Origin: Thermofontimicrobium_A sp034505795
GTDB taxonomy: Bacteria; Zhuqueibacterota; Zhuqueibacteria; Thermofontimicrobiales; Thermofontimicrobiaceae
DNA: 64,000 nt
NCBI GenBank assembly: GCA_034505795.1
Contig: JAPDQM010000011.1
Span: 1 to 64,000, forward strand
Direction: 5' to 3'
Below, piece by piece: positions 1 to 7,925 of this stretch. Every line of letters begins with the position of its first letter. The stretch's first letter is position 1. The notes beneath the pieces were generated by a model. It saw only the letters and a program-made list of their open reading frames with translations, did not search any database and had not been told where the DNA came from. Position numbers and translations under genes: made by a program.

Positions 1-297
1 GGCCGCCACCGGCTTTCGGATAATTCCATTGGCAATAAAAAAGAGCTTGTTATTCTGACGGTCGGTTTCGATATCAGCGATCTGATTAAAAATAAATATG
101 GCCCCCATCAGCAGCGACAGCAACAAAGCCACCAGGATCTGATTTTGAGCCGGCACAATGGCCAGAGACGACATCGCATGTTTGGGATCGAACACGGCAT
201 TGGCATGGAGGCCGGCCAAAAATACCGTCCACACCGGGAAAAACAGCGTTGGCCGCAGCACAAAAAAGTAATCCAAAAATTTGAGTCGCTCATTCAT
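1..297 (-). CDS. UbiA-family prenyltransferase, N-terminal part (cut by window edge)
   Basis: Partial: 99 residues are visible, starting at the ATG directly after the purF stop (TAG then ATG, no gap). The frame stays open to the window edge. UbiA enzymes are polytopic membrane proteins that transfer a polyprenyl group to an aromatic or other acceptor. The visible part has a hydrophobic N-terminus (LRPTLFFPVWTVFLAG), a second membrane segment (LVALLLSLLMGAIFIFNQ) and the first Asp-rich signature NQIADIETD, which fits the family's NxxxDxxxD Mg-diphosphate motif. The acceptor (quinone ring, chlorophyll-like, archaeal-type lipid) cannot be told from this part. It is the last visible gene of the minus-strand run and is translationally coupled to purF. 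Confidence 0.85.
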   Translation of the reverse strand, partial: MNERLKFLDYFFVLRPTLFFPVWTVFLAGLHANAVFDPKHAMSSLAIVPAQNQILVALLLSLLMGAIFIFNQIADIETDRQNNKLFFIANGIIRKPVAA

Positions 298-1719
298 CTA
301 ATCGATCACAATGCCATTTTCGAGTTGCAGTTTTTCGATTCCTTGCTCCGGCATGATTGGATAATTGCCGCTGAAGCAAGCGGTGCAATATCCGCCCACC
401 TCTGCCGGTACGGATTGCAGCAGGCCATCCATGGACAAATAGGTCAGCGAATCGACCTCCAGAAACCGCCGAATTTCATCAATCGACATATTATTGGCAA
501 TCAATTCTTCGCGCGTGGGGAAATCCATGCCATAATAGCAGGGAAACCGAATGGGCGGCGAACTGATACGAATGTGTATTTCCTTGGCCCCCGAATTGCG
601 AATCATCCGCGCCAGCAGCCTCAAGGTCGTTCCCCGCACAATCGAATCATCCACCACAATCACGCGTTTATCTTTTAAAATCCCCTGCACCGGATTGAAC
701 TTGATCCGAACATTAAAATCGCGCATCGACTGAACAGGATGAATGAATGTTCGACCAATATAATGATTGCGAATTAAGCCGATCTCGAATTTGATCCCTG
801 ATTCCTGGGCATAGCCCAGCGCAGCGGTGTTGCTCGAATCTGGCACTGCGATAATGCGATCAGCCTCCACTGGCTGTTCCAGCGACAGGTTTTTGCCCAG
901 TCGTCGCCGTGCTTTATCCACTTTTTCGCCAAAAATACGACTATCGGGTCGCGAAAAATAGACAAATTCAAAGATGCACGCATGACCGGTCGAGGGTTGG
1001 GGCAAGCAATGGCTCGTGAGGCCATTTCGGTCAATTACGATGATTTCCCCACGTTGCACCTCGCGAATCCATTCCGCATCCATGATGTCCAGCGCACAGG
1101 ATTCGGAGGCGAGAATCCAGCCGTCGTCCTTTCTGCCGATGCATAATGGCCGGAAACCATGCGGGTCGCGTACTCCGATCAGTTCGTCCCGCGTCAGTAT
1201 GGTCAACGAATATGCGCCCTGAATCTGGCGTAACGCATCCTTCACTTTATCAACCAGACGATACTCTTTCGACCGGGCAATGAGGTGCAATACCACTTCA
1301 GTGTCGGTAGTCGTTTGAAAGATCGCGCCGTCTCGTTCTAGCCTTGTTCGCAGCAAATGAGCATTGACAAAATTGCCATTATGGGCAATGGCCAGGGGAC
1401 CATAACGCGAGCTAACCACTAATGGCTGCGCATTAATTAGCTGCGTTGCCCCCGTTGTCGAGTAACGATTATGACCAATTGCCCGGTCGCCGGGCAGACG
1501 ATTCAATGTCTCAATTTTGCTGAAAACATCGGCGACCAACCCGAGGTCCACATGCTTATAAAAAATTCCGCCATCGTTGGATACAATGCCGGAGCTCTCT
1601 TGACCGCGATGTTGCAGCGCATACAATCCCAGATAGGTATAATTGGCCGCATTGGGCAAGCCAAATATCCCAATGATTGCACATTCAGCTCGCGGCTTGT
1701 CGTAATTAGAAAACGTCAT
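298..1719 (-). CDS. purF: Amidophosphoribosyltransferase
   Basis: 473 residues, full length for the family. PurF makes 5-phosphoribosylamine from PRPP and glutamine, the first step of purine synthesis. A 12-residue propeptide precedes Cys13 (E-CAIIGIFG), the expected N-terminal nucleophile of the class-II glutaminase domain; LQHRGQESSGI follows. The C-terminal half is a PRPP-type phosphoribosyltransferase with VIVVDDSIVRGTT. Cysteines in CYYGMDFP and YCTACFSG match the [4Fe-4S] ligands of the Bacillus-type enzyme, so the protein is probably an oxygen-sensitive Fe-S form processed after Cys13. It sits between a DUF2279-like gene and ubiA in a tight minus-strand run, although neither neighbour is a purine gene. 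Confidence 0.97.
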   Translation of the reverse strand: MTFSNYDKPRAECAIIGIFGLPNAANYTYLGLYALQHRGQESSGIVSNDGGIFYKHVDLGLVADVFSKIETLNRLPGDRAIGHNRYSTTGATQLINAQPLVVSSRYGPLAIAHNGNFVNAHLLRTRLERDGAIFQTTTDTEVVLHLIARSKEYRLVDKVKDALRQIQGAYSLTILTRDELIGVRDPHGFRPLCIGRKDDGWILASESCALDIMDAEWIREVQRGEIIVIDRNGLTSHCLPQPSTGHACIFEFVYFSRPDSRIFGEKVDKARRRLGKNLSLEQPVEADRIIAVPDSSNTAALGYAQESGIKFEIGLIRNHYIGRTFIHPVQSMRDFNVRIKFNPVQGILKDKRVIVVDDSIVRGTTLRLLARMIRNSGAKEIHIRISSPPIRFPCYYGMDFPTREELIANNMSIDEIRRFLEVDSLTYLSMDGLLQSVPAEVGGYCTACFSGNYPIMPEQGIEKLQLENGIVID

Positions 1720-1756
1720 TTTCTATTAATCAAACACTCCCCTGCCACTATGCTAT

Positions 1757-2158
1757 TCATCGAAAATTAGAGACCAAAGCCAATCCCAGAGCCGTCCCAG
1801 CACAATCAGCTATTAGATCCTTCCAGCTAAAGGCTCGGCCGGGTGAAGCACCATCACGGATCTCTTTAAGCAAGCCCAGAGAAATAGAGAATACCACTCC
1901 GCCTTGATGGGCTCGCTCATTACGCCAATGGTTCTCTTCGCGAAAAAAATAGTACCCTGTTGTTGTCAAAAACGCACTAGACAGAAAGTGATGCATCTTG
2001 TCGCGACTGAACCAGGAATCGGACCAGGTAAAAGCAACTTTCACACGGGTGGCTGGGTCTGGCTGAAATTTTGCTTCAGCCGTTGATTGGGCGGCGAGAG
2101 TTTCAATCTGGGTCCATAAAACCAGGCTGAAAAGTAGTCCACCAAACAACTTCCTCAT
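1757..2158 (-). CDS. DUF2279/YfiM-like membrane or periplasmic protein
   Basis: 133 residues with an N-terminal signal-like segment (MRKLFGGLLFSLVLW...LAAQ). The body has DKMHHFLSSAFLTTTGYYF, a central ERAHQGGVVFSISLGLLKEIRDG, and a C-terminal SWKDLIADCAGTALGLAL. These are the features I associate with the YfiM/DUF2279 family of small envelope proteins of unknown function. The start ATG overlaps the stop of the upstream HD gene by 4 bp (ATGA), so the two are translationally coupled. Confidence 0.7.
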   Translation of the reverse strand: MRKLFGGLLFSLVLWTQIETLAAQSTAEAKFQPDPATRVKVAFTWSDSWFSRDKMHHFLSSAFLTTTGYYFFREENHWRNERAHQGGVVFSISLGLLKEIRDGASPGRAFSWKDLIADCAGTALGLALVSNFR

Positions 2159-2700
2159 AACCCCAAGTCCCGACTAATCCCTTGCATCGCTTTCAAGGCA
2201 ATGGCCAAGAATTCTTCCAAAGACAATCCCAAATCGACACAGGTCTGAATCTGCTCTCGATTGGCGCCGGCTGCAAATCGCTTTTCCTTAAAGCGACGCA
2301 AAATAAATTCGACATCGATGGCGGCTAATTTTTTTTCAGGATGCATCAACGCTGCGGCGACAATCAATCCAGTTACCGGATCTGCAGCGTAAATGGCTTT
2401 GCCCATCAATTGCGTACGCGGGGCTTTATCGTTATGGCATTTGATCGCTTCGATAATCTCGGGATCAAGCCCATACGGCGCCAAAAGCACCTCGGTCACC
2501 AGCGTGTGCCGTTCCGGATCATGCATGGTCTCTTCGTAATCGAGATCGTGCAATAAACCTGCCAATCCCCAGCGCTCTCGATTCTCGCCGAAATGATCAG
2601 CCAAACCTCGCATGACCGCTTCCACGGCCAATACATGTTTGAACAGATTTTGATTCGAAAATCTGGATCGCGCTAATTGATAGGCTTCCTCTCTATCCAT
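2155..2700 (-). CDS. HD-domain hydrolase
   Basis: 181 residues. The motif order H...(LLHDLDYE)...(KCHNDKAP) fits the HD/HDIG metal-dependent phosphohydrolase fold: His20-region KHVLAVE, HD in GLLHDLDYE, a downstream His in ERHTLVTEVLL and CHND. Small stand-alone proteins of this type occur widely and the substrate is not known. The gene starts 12-14 bp after the transporter stop and its end overlaps the next gene by 4 bp, which supports one transcript. Confidence 0.8.
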   Translation of the reverse strand: MDREEAYQLARSRFSNQNLFKHVLAVEAVMRGLADHFGENRERWGLAGLLHDLDYEETMHDPERHTLVTEVLLAPYGLDPEIIEAIKCHNDKAPRTQLMGKAIYAADPVTGLIVAAALMHPEKKLAAIDVEFILRRFKEKRFAAGANREQIQTCVDLGLSLEEFLAIALKAMQGISRDLGL

Positions 2701-2714
2701 AGCTCATCCTATCA

Positions 2715-4088
2715 TTAAAAATATTCTCCAGTCCAGGCGATATATGCCAAAATAATAAATATGGCAATGGGACAAATAAACCGTATCAGAAAAATCCAGA
2801 GGCGTCGAAAATAAAAGACATTTCCTGCTTCCTGAATTTCTCGCGCGACCGCCTTTGTTCCCCATTGATAACCGGCAAAAATGGCAATGAAACAGGCACC
2901 GATCGATAATGAGTAATTTCCAAATATGGCATTCATTAAATCCAGAAAACCAAAATTTTCGGAAATCAGTTTGGTGAGAGTAGAATTGGCGCCAAATGAC
3001 AACGCTGATGGAATGCCAAGCACAAACGCGATCAATCCCATCGTCACCACCGCTTTTTTGCGCGACCACCGATGCTCATCGACGAAATAGGCGACCGGCA
3101 CTTCCAATAACGAAATCGTCGAAGTTAGCGCAGCCACGGATAGCAGCAAGAAAAACAACGTTCCAAAAATGAATCCCACTGGCATCCTGGCGAAAATCGA
3201 TGGCAAGACCACAAACACCAATTTGGGACCGCCGGCAGGGTCCATACCCATGGCGAACAAAGCTGGAAAGATCACAAAACCAGCCGCCACAGCAATCAGC
3301 GTGTCGAACAGACAAACGTAACCTGCCGAGGTAATCAGATTCTCTTTTTTGGAGAGATAACTGCCATACGTCAACATGGTTCCCATCCCCAAGCTCAGCG
3401 AGAAGAGCGCCTGCCCCAGGGCCTGAGCAATGGTTCGGCCGGTAATTTTGGTTAAATCGGGCTTTAAATAAAAAGCCAGGCCCTTCGCGGCTCCATCCAG
3501 AGTAATGGAAAACACCGCTAGGAGGAGAAGAATCCCAAACAGCAGCGGCATAAGAATTTTATTCCATCGCTCGATGCCGGCGGCAATTCCCCCCATGACC
3601 ACCATTACTGTCAAGGCAATGAACGCCAATAAAAAACCCACCGACAAATAGGGGTTGGCGGAAAAATTCTGAAACATCTGGGTCGATTGTTCGGCTGAAA
3701 TAACCTGATTGAAATTGCCCAAAATGGTTTTCACAAAATAGCCCAAGGTATATCCAGCGATTACGGCATAAAACGACAGAATTCCCAATCCTGTCAATAC
3801 CCCGACCGCGCCAACTATCTGCCAAAAACTACGGGGGAAAAGCATTCGAAATGCCCCGACAGGATTTCGTTGCGTATGGCGCCCAATCGATAACTCAGCG
3901 ATCATTACCGGCAATCCAATCAGCGCGACCATCACCACATAAATTAGCACGAACACAGCACCACCATTTTGCCCCGTGACAAATGGAAAGCGCCAGATAT
4001 TTCCCAGACCAATGGCTGACCCTGCAGCAGCCAGAATAAACCCTATTTTCGAGGACCAATTACCACGGGATGACTCTAAACCTGCCAC
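2715..4088 (-). CDS. Sodium-dependent neurotransmitter:Na+ symporter family (SNF) transporter
   Basis: 457 residues from a GTG start at 4088. That start has an AGGAGG Shine-Dalgarno 5 nt upstream; an upstream in-frame extension is rejected because it would overlap the preceding gene and has no membrane or family character. The N-terminal signature SSKIGFILAAAGSAIGLGNIWRFPF is the Na+/substrate-binding TM1 region of the LeuT-type family. About 11-12 hydrophobic segments follow. The family imports amino acids or related amines with Na+ in the inner membrane; the substrate cannot be assigned. It lies between the DUF5683 and HD genes in the minus-strand run. Confidence 0.92.
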   Translation of the reverse strand: MAGLESSRGNWSSKIGFILAAAGSAIGLGNIWRFPFVTGQNGGAVFVLIYVVMVALIGLPVMIAELSIGRHTQRNPVGAFRMLFPRSFWQIVGAVGVLTGLGILSFYAVIAGYTLGYFVKTILGNFNQVISAEQSTQMFQNFSANPYLSVGFLLAFIALTVMVVMGGIAAGIERWNKILMPLLFGILLLLAVFSITLDGAAKGLAFYLKPDLTKITGRTIAQALGQALFSLSLGMGTMLTYGSYLSKKENLITSAGYVCLFDTLIAVAAGFVIFPALFAMGMDPAGGPKLVFVVLPSIFARMPVGFIFGTLFFLLLSVAALTSTISLLEVPVAYFVDEHRWSRKKAVVTMGLIAFVLGIPSALSFGANSTLTKLISENFGFLDLMNAIFGNYSLSIGACFIAIFAGYQWGTKAVAREIQEAGNVFYFRRLWIFLIRFICPIAIFIILAYIAWTGEYF

Positions 4089-4110
4089 TCCTGCCTCCTG
4101 CTCAGTAAGT

Positions 4111-4629
4111 TCAAAATGAGATTCGCAACGAACAAGTAAAACCAGATCCGCTCCCACTAACCGCAAATAGCCGCTCCTGCACCAATGATAACTCTGGACT
4201 CTCATCAAAACGGTACAAATGCGCATCGACAAATGCGTCCGCCATGCTAAACAAGACGACTCCCAGCAGCCACCAATTGGAAAGATTGCGGTTGTTGATA
4301 TAGAATTCTCGCTCCAACGTCGTCTGACTGGCTTGACACTTTTGGTTCAAATAGATCGAATTCGCCAGCAGCCCAATTTCAGTCCCAAACACCACCACCG
4401 CTTTTAATCGCTTTTGATTATACCACTGTCCCCAGCCCGGAAAAATCAACGACCGTAGCATGGCACCCTTTGGAGATTTGATGTCCAATCGCGTGCTTTC
4501 TGCCGCCGCTCCGATAGCCGGTTGGGTTGTGGCTGCTGACCCGCCAGCTTCGATTTGCGAGTAGCAATCAGTAACAAAAACCATATAGACAGCCATCAAT
4601 AGAAAAATGTATTTGATACCTAACATCAT
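4111..4629 (-). CDS. DUF5683-like secreted/membrane protein
   Basis: 172 residues. A signal peptide (IKYIFLLMAVYMVFVTDCYSQ) is followed by a low-complexity linker and a conserved block, SPKGAMLRSLIFPGWGQWYNQKRLKAVVVFGTE, typical of the DUF5683 domain of Bacteroidetes-like bacteria. A second hydrophobic segment (WWLLGVVLFSMADAFVDAHLY) and the ending RFDESPEL follow. The function is unknown. Its ATG follows directly on the TGA of the upstream GAF/HD-GYP gene, so translation is probably coupled. Confidence 0.72.
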   Translation of the reverse strand: MMLGIKYIFLLMAVYMVFVTDCYSQIEAGGSAATTQPAIGAAAESTRLDIKSPKGAMLRSLIFPGWGQWYNQKRLKAVVVFGTEIGLLANSIYLNQKCQASQTTLEREFYINNRNLSNWWLLGVVLFSMADAFVDAHLYRFDESPELSLVQERLFAVSGSGSGFTCSLRISF

Positions 4630-6000
4630 TCAAATGCCTGCCAATTTTCGGCTGCGATGGAGGAGATTTTCAGGTGCCGCCTTTTCGGTTGGTCCCGGCA
4701 GATATTTTCGGTAGTAATATTTATAGAACAAATCTGACATTTTTTTCTCTTCATCGTTCAGCGGACCATCGCGGATGACCTCGAGCAGATGTCGAATCTC
4801 GAAATGCGATAGATAACGCAAATCTTTTTGATCCAGTTCCTGGCTATATTCCCCTTCGAGAATTTCGATCAGGCGATCGATTTTGATCTTCTTAAACGCC
4901 TCGATGATATTGCGATCAAAATGGCTGCCGGCATTATTCATCAGAATGTCCATCACATTTTCGAATTCCATCCGATCCCGATAATGGCGCTTCGATGTCA
5001 ACGCATCGAACACATCGGCCACCGACAGAATGCGCGACTCGATGGGAATCTGATCGCCCACCAATCCTTCAGGATAACCAGAGCCATTCATTTTTTCATG
5101 ATGCGACGCGGCAATTTTGGGGACGTCTTTAAAATCACGGCTAAAATTGATCTTCTCCAGAATACTCTGAGTATAGGCAGCATGCTCCTGAATATGACAA
5201 TATTCATCAATGGATAGCGAGCCATTCTTGCACAGCACCGCTTCCCGAATCGCAATCTTGCCGTAATCATGCAACAGCGCCGCATAACGCAGCAACTCGC
5301 GACGCTTCTGTGGCAGATTGATCATTTGAGCAATCTCATCGGAATACAGTGCGATCCGATTGGAGTGACCGGCTGTCAGAGGATCGCGCGCGTCGATAGT
5401 GCTAGCCAATGTCCCCACAAAACTCTCTAAGGTTTTCTTTTGCTCCTCATACAGTTGGGCATTTTCCAATTGTGTCGCCGCAATCGCCGATATAGCATCC
5501 AGTAACTGCTCATCCTGTTTGGTGAAGGTCCCCTCATATTTATTCAACACCTGAAAAACGCCCATGATCTCCCCCAGGCGATTGCGCATTGGAAAAGCCA
5601 GAATATTTCGCGTGAGATAACCCGTTTTTTTGTCGATCTCCGGATTAAATCGTGGATCAGCATACGCATCCGGGATGTTTAGCACATCACCCGTGGCCAC
5701 GACATGGCCGGCAATTCCCAGATTGCTCGGGAACCGAATGTCCCGCTCGCCATGTGCCACTTTTGACCAAAGCTCCTTTTTGTCTCGATCTAACAAGAAG
5801 ACGGTGCAGCGGTCCGCTTTTAGCGCCTTTCTGACCTCATCCATAATAATGAGCAATAGCAGATCCAGCTTCAATTCTGTCGAGATATTCCGAGTAATAT
5901 TAAACAGAACCGTCAGCCGCTGATGCTCTTCCTGATAGATTTTTAATTTTTTAACAATTTGATTCCTATCCCGTACCTCTCGCTTTGGTTTTTCGCTCAT
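4630..6000 (-). CDS. GAF sensor / HD-GYP phosphodiesterase-like protein
   Basis: 456 residues from the ATG at 6000, which has GGGAG 7 nt upstream; the longer frame starts from a TTG with no usable ribosome site. An N-terminal coiled-coil (KKLKIYQEEHQRL) leads into a GAF domain (about residues 35-185, GIAGHVVATGDVLNIPDAYADPRF). An HD-GYP domain follows, with HSNRIALY, AALLHDYGK and HHEKMNGSGYP. HD-GYP proteins hydrolyse cyclic di-GMP or related dinucleotides; the HD and GYP residues are intact, so activity is plausible. A C-terminal helical tail of about 80 residues has no assigned function. This is the first gene of the minus-strand run that ends in purF-ubiA. Confidence 0.9.
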   Translation of the reverse strand: MSEKPKREVRDRNQIVKKLKIYQEEHQRLTVLFNITRNISTELKLDLLLLIIMDEVRKALKADRCTVFLLDRDKKELWSKVAHGERDIRFPSNLGIAGHVVATGDVLNIPDAYADPRFNPEIDKKTGYLTRNILAFPMRNRLGEIMGVFQVLNKYEGTFTKQDEQLLDAISAIAATQLENAQLYEEQKKTLESFVGTLASTIDARDPLTAGHSNRIALYSDEIAQMINLPQKRRELLRYAALLHDYGKIAIREAVLCKNGSLSIDEYCHIQEHAAYTQSILEKINFSRDFKDVPKIAASHHEKMNGSGYPEGLVGDQIPIESRILSVADVFDALTSKRHYRDRMEFENVMDILMNNAGSHFDRNIIEAFKKIKIDRLIEILEGEYSQELDQKDLRYLSHFEIRHLLEVIRDGPLNDEEKKMSDLFYKYYYRKYLPGPTEKAAPENLLHRSRKLAGI

Positions 6001-6102
6001 TTTTTCGCTCCCAAGATTTCCTATTTCCAGACCGACCCGATAATTGTTGAACAACTCCTATGGCTTCATAAAATATTCTCCCGAAATTATCTGCAACCAA
6101 TC

Positions 6103-6288
6103 TTAAAGCTCCTTAAACTTGGCATCCTCGATATCAGCGTCGGAAACATCCAGCGGCTTTTGATTTCGTGGCGTACCCTTAATGGTAGATCTGGGCGCTG
6201 GTGCTTGAAAAATATTCTTTAACAATTTATAAATCAAATAAACCAACACCCAAAAAATGATCACTCGAATAAGTTTAAAGAGAAACAT
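6103..6288 (-). CDS. Small single-span membrane protein (DUF4834-like)
   Basis: 61 residues. One N-terminal membrane helix (FLFKLIRVIIFWVLVYLIYKLL) is followed by a basic linker and an acidic tail ending DVSDADIEDAKFKEL. This layout resembles small DUF4834-type proteins of Bacteroidetes-like bacteria whose tails also end in D(I/A)DYEE(I)K-like sequence. The function is unknown. The hydrophobic/acidic organisation makes it likely to be a real gene despite its size. Confidence 0.6.
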   Translation of the reverse strand: MFLFKLIRVIIFWVLVYLIYKLLKNIFQAPAPRSTIKGTPRNQKPLDVSDADIEDAKFKEL

Positions 6289-6627
6289 GTTTGCACCACC
6301 CGCTAGTAAAAATCTTTGGATTTATAATCTATATTTCAAACTATCAACTCCAATACCACCATCCAATTATCTGGGTAAGCGTCGCCTTTCCTCTGCGGTC
6401 TCAGTAGTTGGCGATTCTCTCTGGTTGACGTAGATGGCCGATCGGCGGAGAGGAATCTGGCTCCTGGGCAACGATTGAATTTGCAGATTTTTCCCCATTA
6501 ACTGATGGGGTGAAATGACATTATTTGATGCAGTCGGCAATACCATTATTGTATCACCGGTATATCTATTTCATGCGCAAGCTCATTAGCCCAGTAAGGC
6601 AGTTACGAATTGCAGCCGCCTTGCCCA
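6289..6627. other. Intergenic region, nothing recognised
   Basis: 339 bp between the small membrane protein and the deoxynucleoside kinase, both on the minus strand. I saw no coding frame, RNA gene or clear terminator. It presumably holds the promoter of the 61-residue protein. Confidence 0.5.
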
Positions 6628-7263
6628 TCACGGATCATAAAGAAACGTCCCCTCAAAATCACTCGATAGCAAATCGATGATCTTTTCAAAATCAGCTCCA
6701 TTTTTGACAAAATCCATGGTGGTAGTATTGATAATAAGTAACGGCGTTTCGGTGTAATGATTGAAAAAATTGTTATATGCCTTGTTCAACGATTGCAAAT
6801 ACTCAAAAGAAATATTTCGTTCGAAATGCCGACCACGCTTATGAATATTTTGCATCAATCGTTCCGGCGTTGATTTTAGATAAACCACAATATCCGGTCG
6901 GGGAATATCCCGCTCCATGAGCGCCACAATTTTTTCATATAAAAATAGCTCGCGCGCGTCCAGGTTCAAATAAGCAAATATCTTATCCTTCCAAAAGGTG
7001 TAATCAGCCACAATCAATTGGTGGAACAATTCCCGCTGCGGCAATTCTTGCTGCTGACGATAGCGACTCAATAAAAAAAACATCTGGGTTTGAAAAGCAA
7101 AGCGCCGCGGATCTTCATAAAAATCGGCCAAAAATGGATTTTCGTCAACTTCCTCATAGATGGCTTTGCCGTGGAATCGATGGACCAGCATGTTGGTGAG
7201 AGTTGTTTTGCCGACACCAATGACTCCATCGATCGCAATGTAGGCTAAATCAGAAATTTTCAT
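6628..7263 (-). CDS. Deoxynucleoside kinase (dAK/dGK family)
   Basis: 211 residues. The P-loop GVIGVGKTT near residue 13, the DENPFLADFYEDP substrate-site segment, the LSRYRQQ helix, the VVYLKSTPERLMQNIHKRGR stretch and the lid arginines in KRGRHFE are characteristic of the deoxynucleoside monophosphate-forming kinases of the dNK/dGK family. It phosphorylates deoxynucleosides for salvage in the cytoplasm. Specificity (dA/dG or dC) cannot be decided here. Its ATG overlaps the folK stop by 4 bp, so the two are translated together. Confidence 0.88.
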   Translation of the reverse strand: MKISDLAYIAIDGVIGVGKTTLTNMLVHRFHGKAIYEEVDENPFLADFYEDPRRFAFQTQMFFLLSRYRQQQELPQRELFHQLIVADYTFWKDKIFAYLNLDARELFLYEKIVALMERDIPRPDIVVYLKSTPERLMQNIHKRGRHFERNISFEYLQSLNKAYNNFFNHYTETPLLIINTTTMDFVKNGADFEKIIDLLSSDFEGTFLYDP

Positions 7264-7778
7264 TTTTCAGCAATCTGTAATAGGTTCGCTGCACTCATAA
7301 ACCGAACTATCTGGCTGTTATCAGGACAGACCGCGACTAAATCAGCGACTGTTTGTTGGCTCCCAGGGTGAAGAAATTGGGCTGCAATTTCCTGTAACGG
7401 CAACAATACAAAGCGCCGTTGTCGTAGCCGCCGATGCGGAATCTCCAGTCGGGGATGATGTATTACCAACTCTCTGTAATACAATAGGTCAATATCGATG
7501 ATGCGCGGCCCCCAGCGAAACGTCTTCCTCCGACCGATCTGCATTTCAATACGCTGAGTGTACCTTAAAAGCTGAAATGGATCCAATTGGGTATCAATTT
7601 CAACAGCCATATTGAGAAACCATGGCTGCTGCGAATATCCGACAGGCTCTGTCTCATAAACTGAGGAACAATTAACCACTTGAACTGATTTTGTGGCGGA
7701 AAGTTCTATTAGCCCATTGCGCAAATTTGCCAGCCGATCCCCCACATTCGATCCCAATCCTAAAAAGATGCCACTCAT
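7260..7778 (-). CDS. folK: 2-amino-4-hydroxy-6-hydroxymethyldihydropteridine pyrophosphokinase
   Basis: 172 residues from the ATG at 7778; the 32-residue upstream extension lacks conservation and would exceed the usual 160-170 residues of HPPK. The enzyme transfers pyrophosphate from ATP to the pterin in folate synthesis. Visible signatures are IFLGLGSNVGDRLANL at the N-terminus, YETEPVGYSQQPWFLNMAVEI, and RWGPRIIDIDLLYY, which carries the two Mg-binding aspartates. PHRRLRQRRFVLLPL follows. It is coupled to the downstream deoxynucleoside kinase gene by a 4-bp overlap. Confidence 0.93.
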   Translation of the reverse strand: MSGIFLGLGSNVGDRLANLRNGLIELSATKSVQVVNCSSVYETEPVGYSQQPWFLNMAVEIDTQLDPFQLLRYTQRIEMQIGRRKTFRWGPRIIDIDLLYYRELVIHHPRLEIPHRRLRQRRFVLLPLQEIAAQFLHPGSQQTVADLVAVCPDNSQIVRFMSAANLLQIAEK

Positions 7779-7877
7779 TTCCCATCGAAACCCTACCCTA
7801 ATTCCGACCTTCACTCGCTTTTTGTTCGAACTTTTAGCTGCTGGTAATATATTAAAAGAATTCAATTTTGTCAAGCT

Positions 7878-7911
7878 AAAAAAAAAGCCCCGATATTTTT
7901 GATATCGGGGC
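7878..7911 (-). terminator. Rho-independent terminator of groS-groL
   Basis: On the minus strand, just after the groL stop: a perfect 10-bp stem (GCCCCGATAT with its complement, 7902-7911 and 7887-7896), a 5-nt loop and then a run of nine U (7878-7886). Confidence 0.92.
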
Positions 7912-7925
7912 CAATTTGGAAAAAA

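Noticed and set aside
4089..4232. N-terminal extension of the Na+-dependent transporter
   Set aside because: It overlaps the preceding gene and is not membrane-like; the GTG at 4088 has an ideal Shine-Dalgarno.
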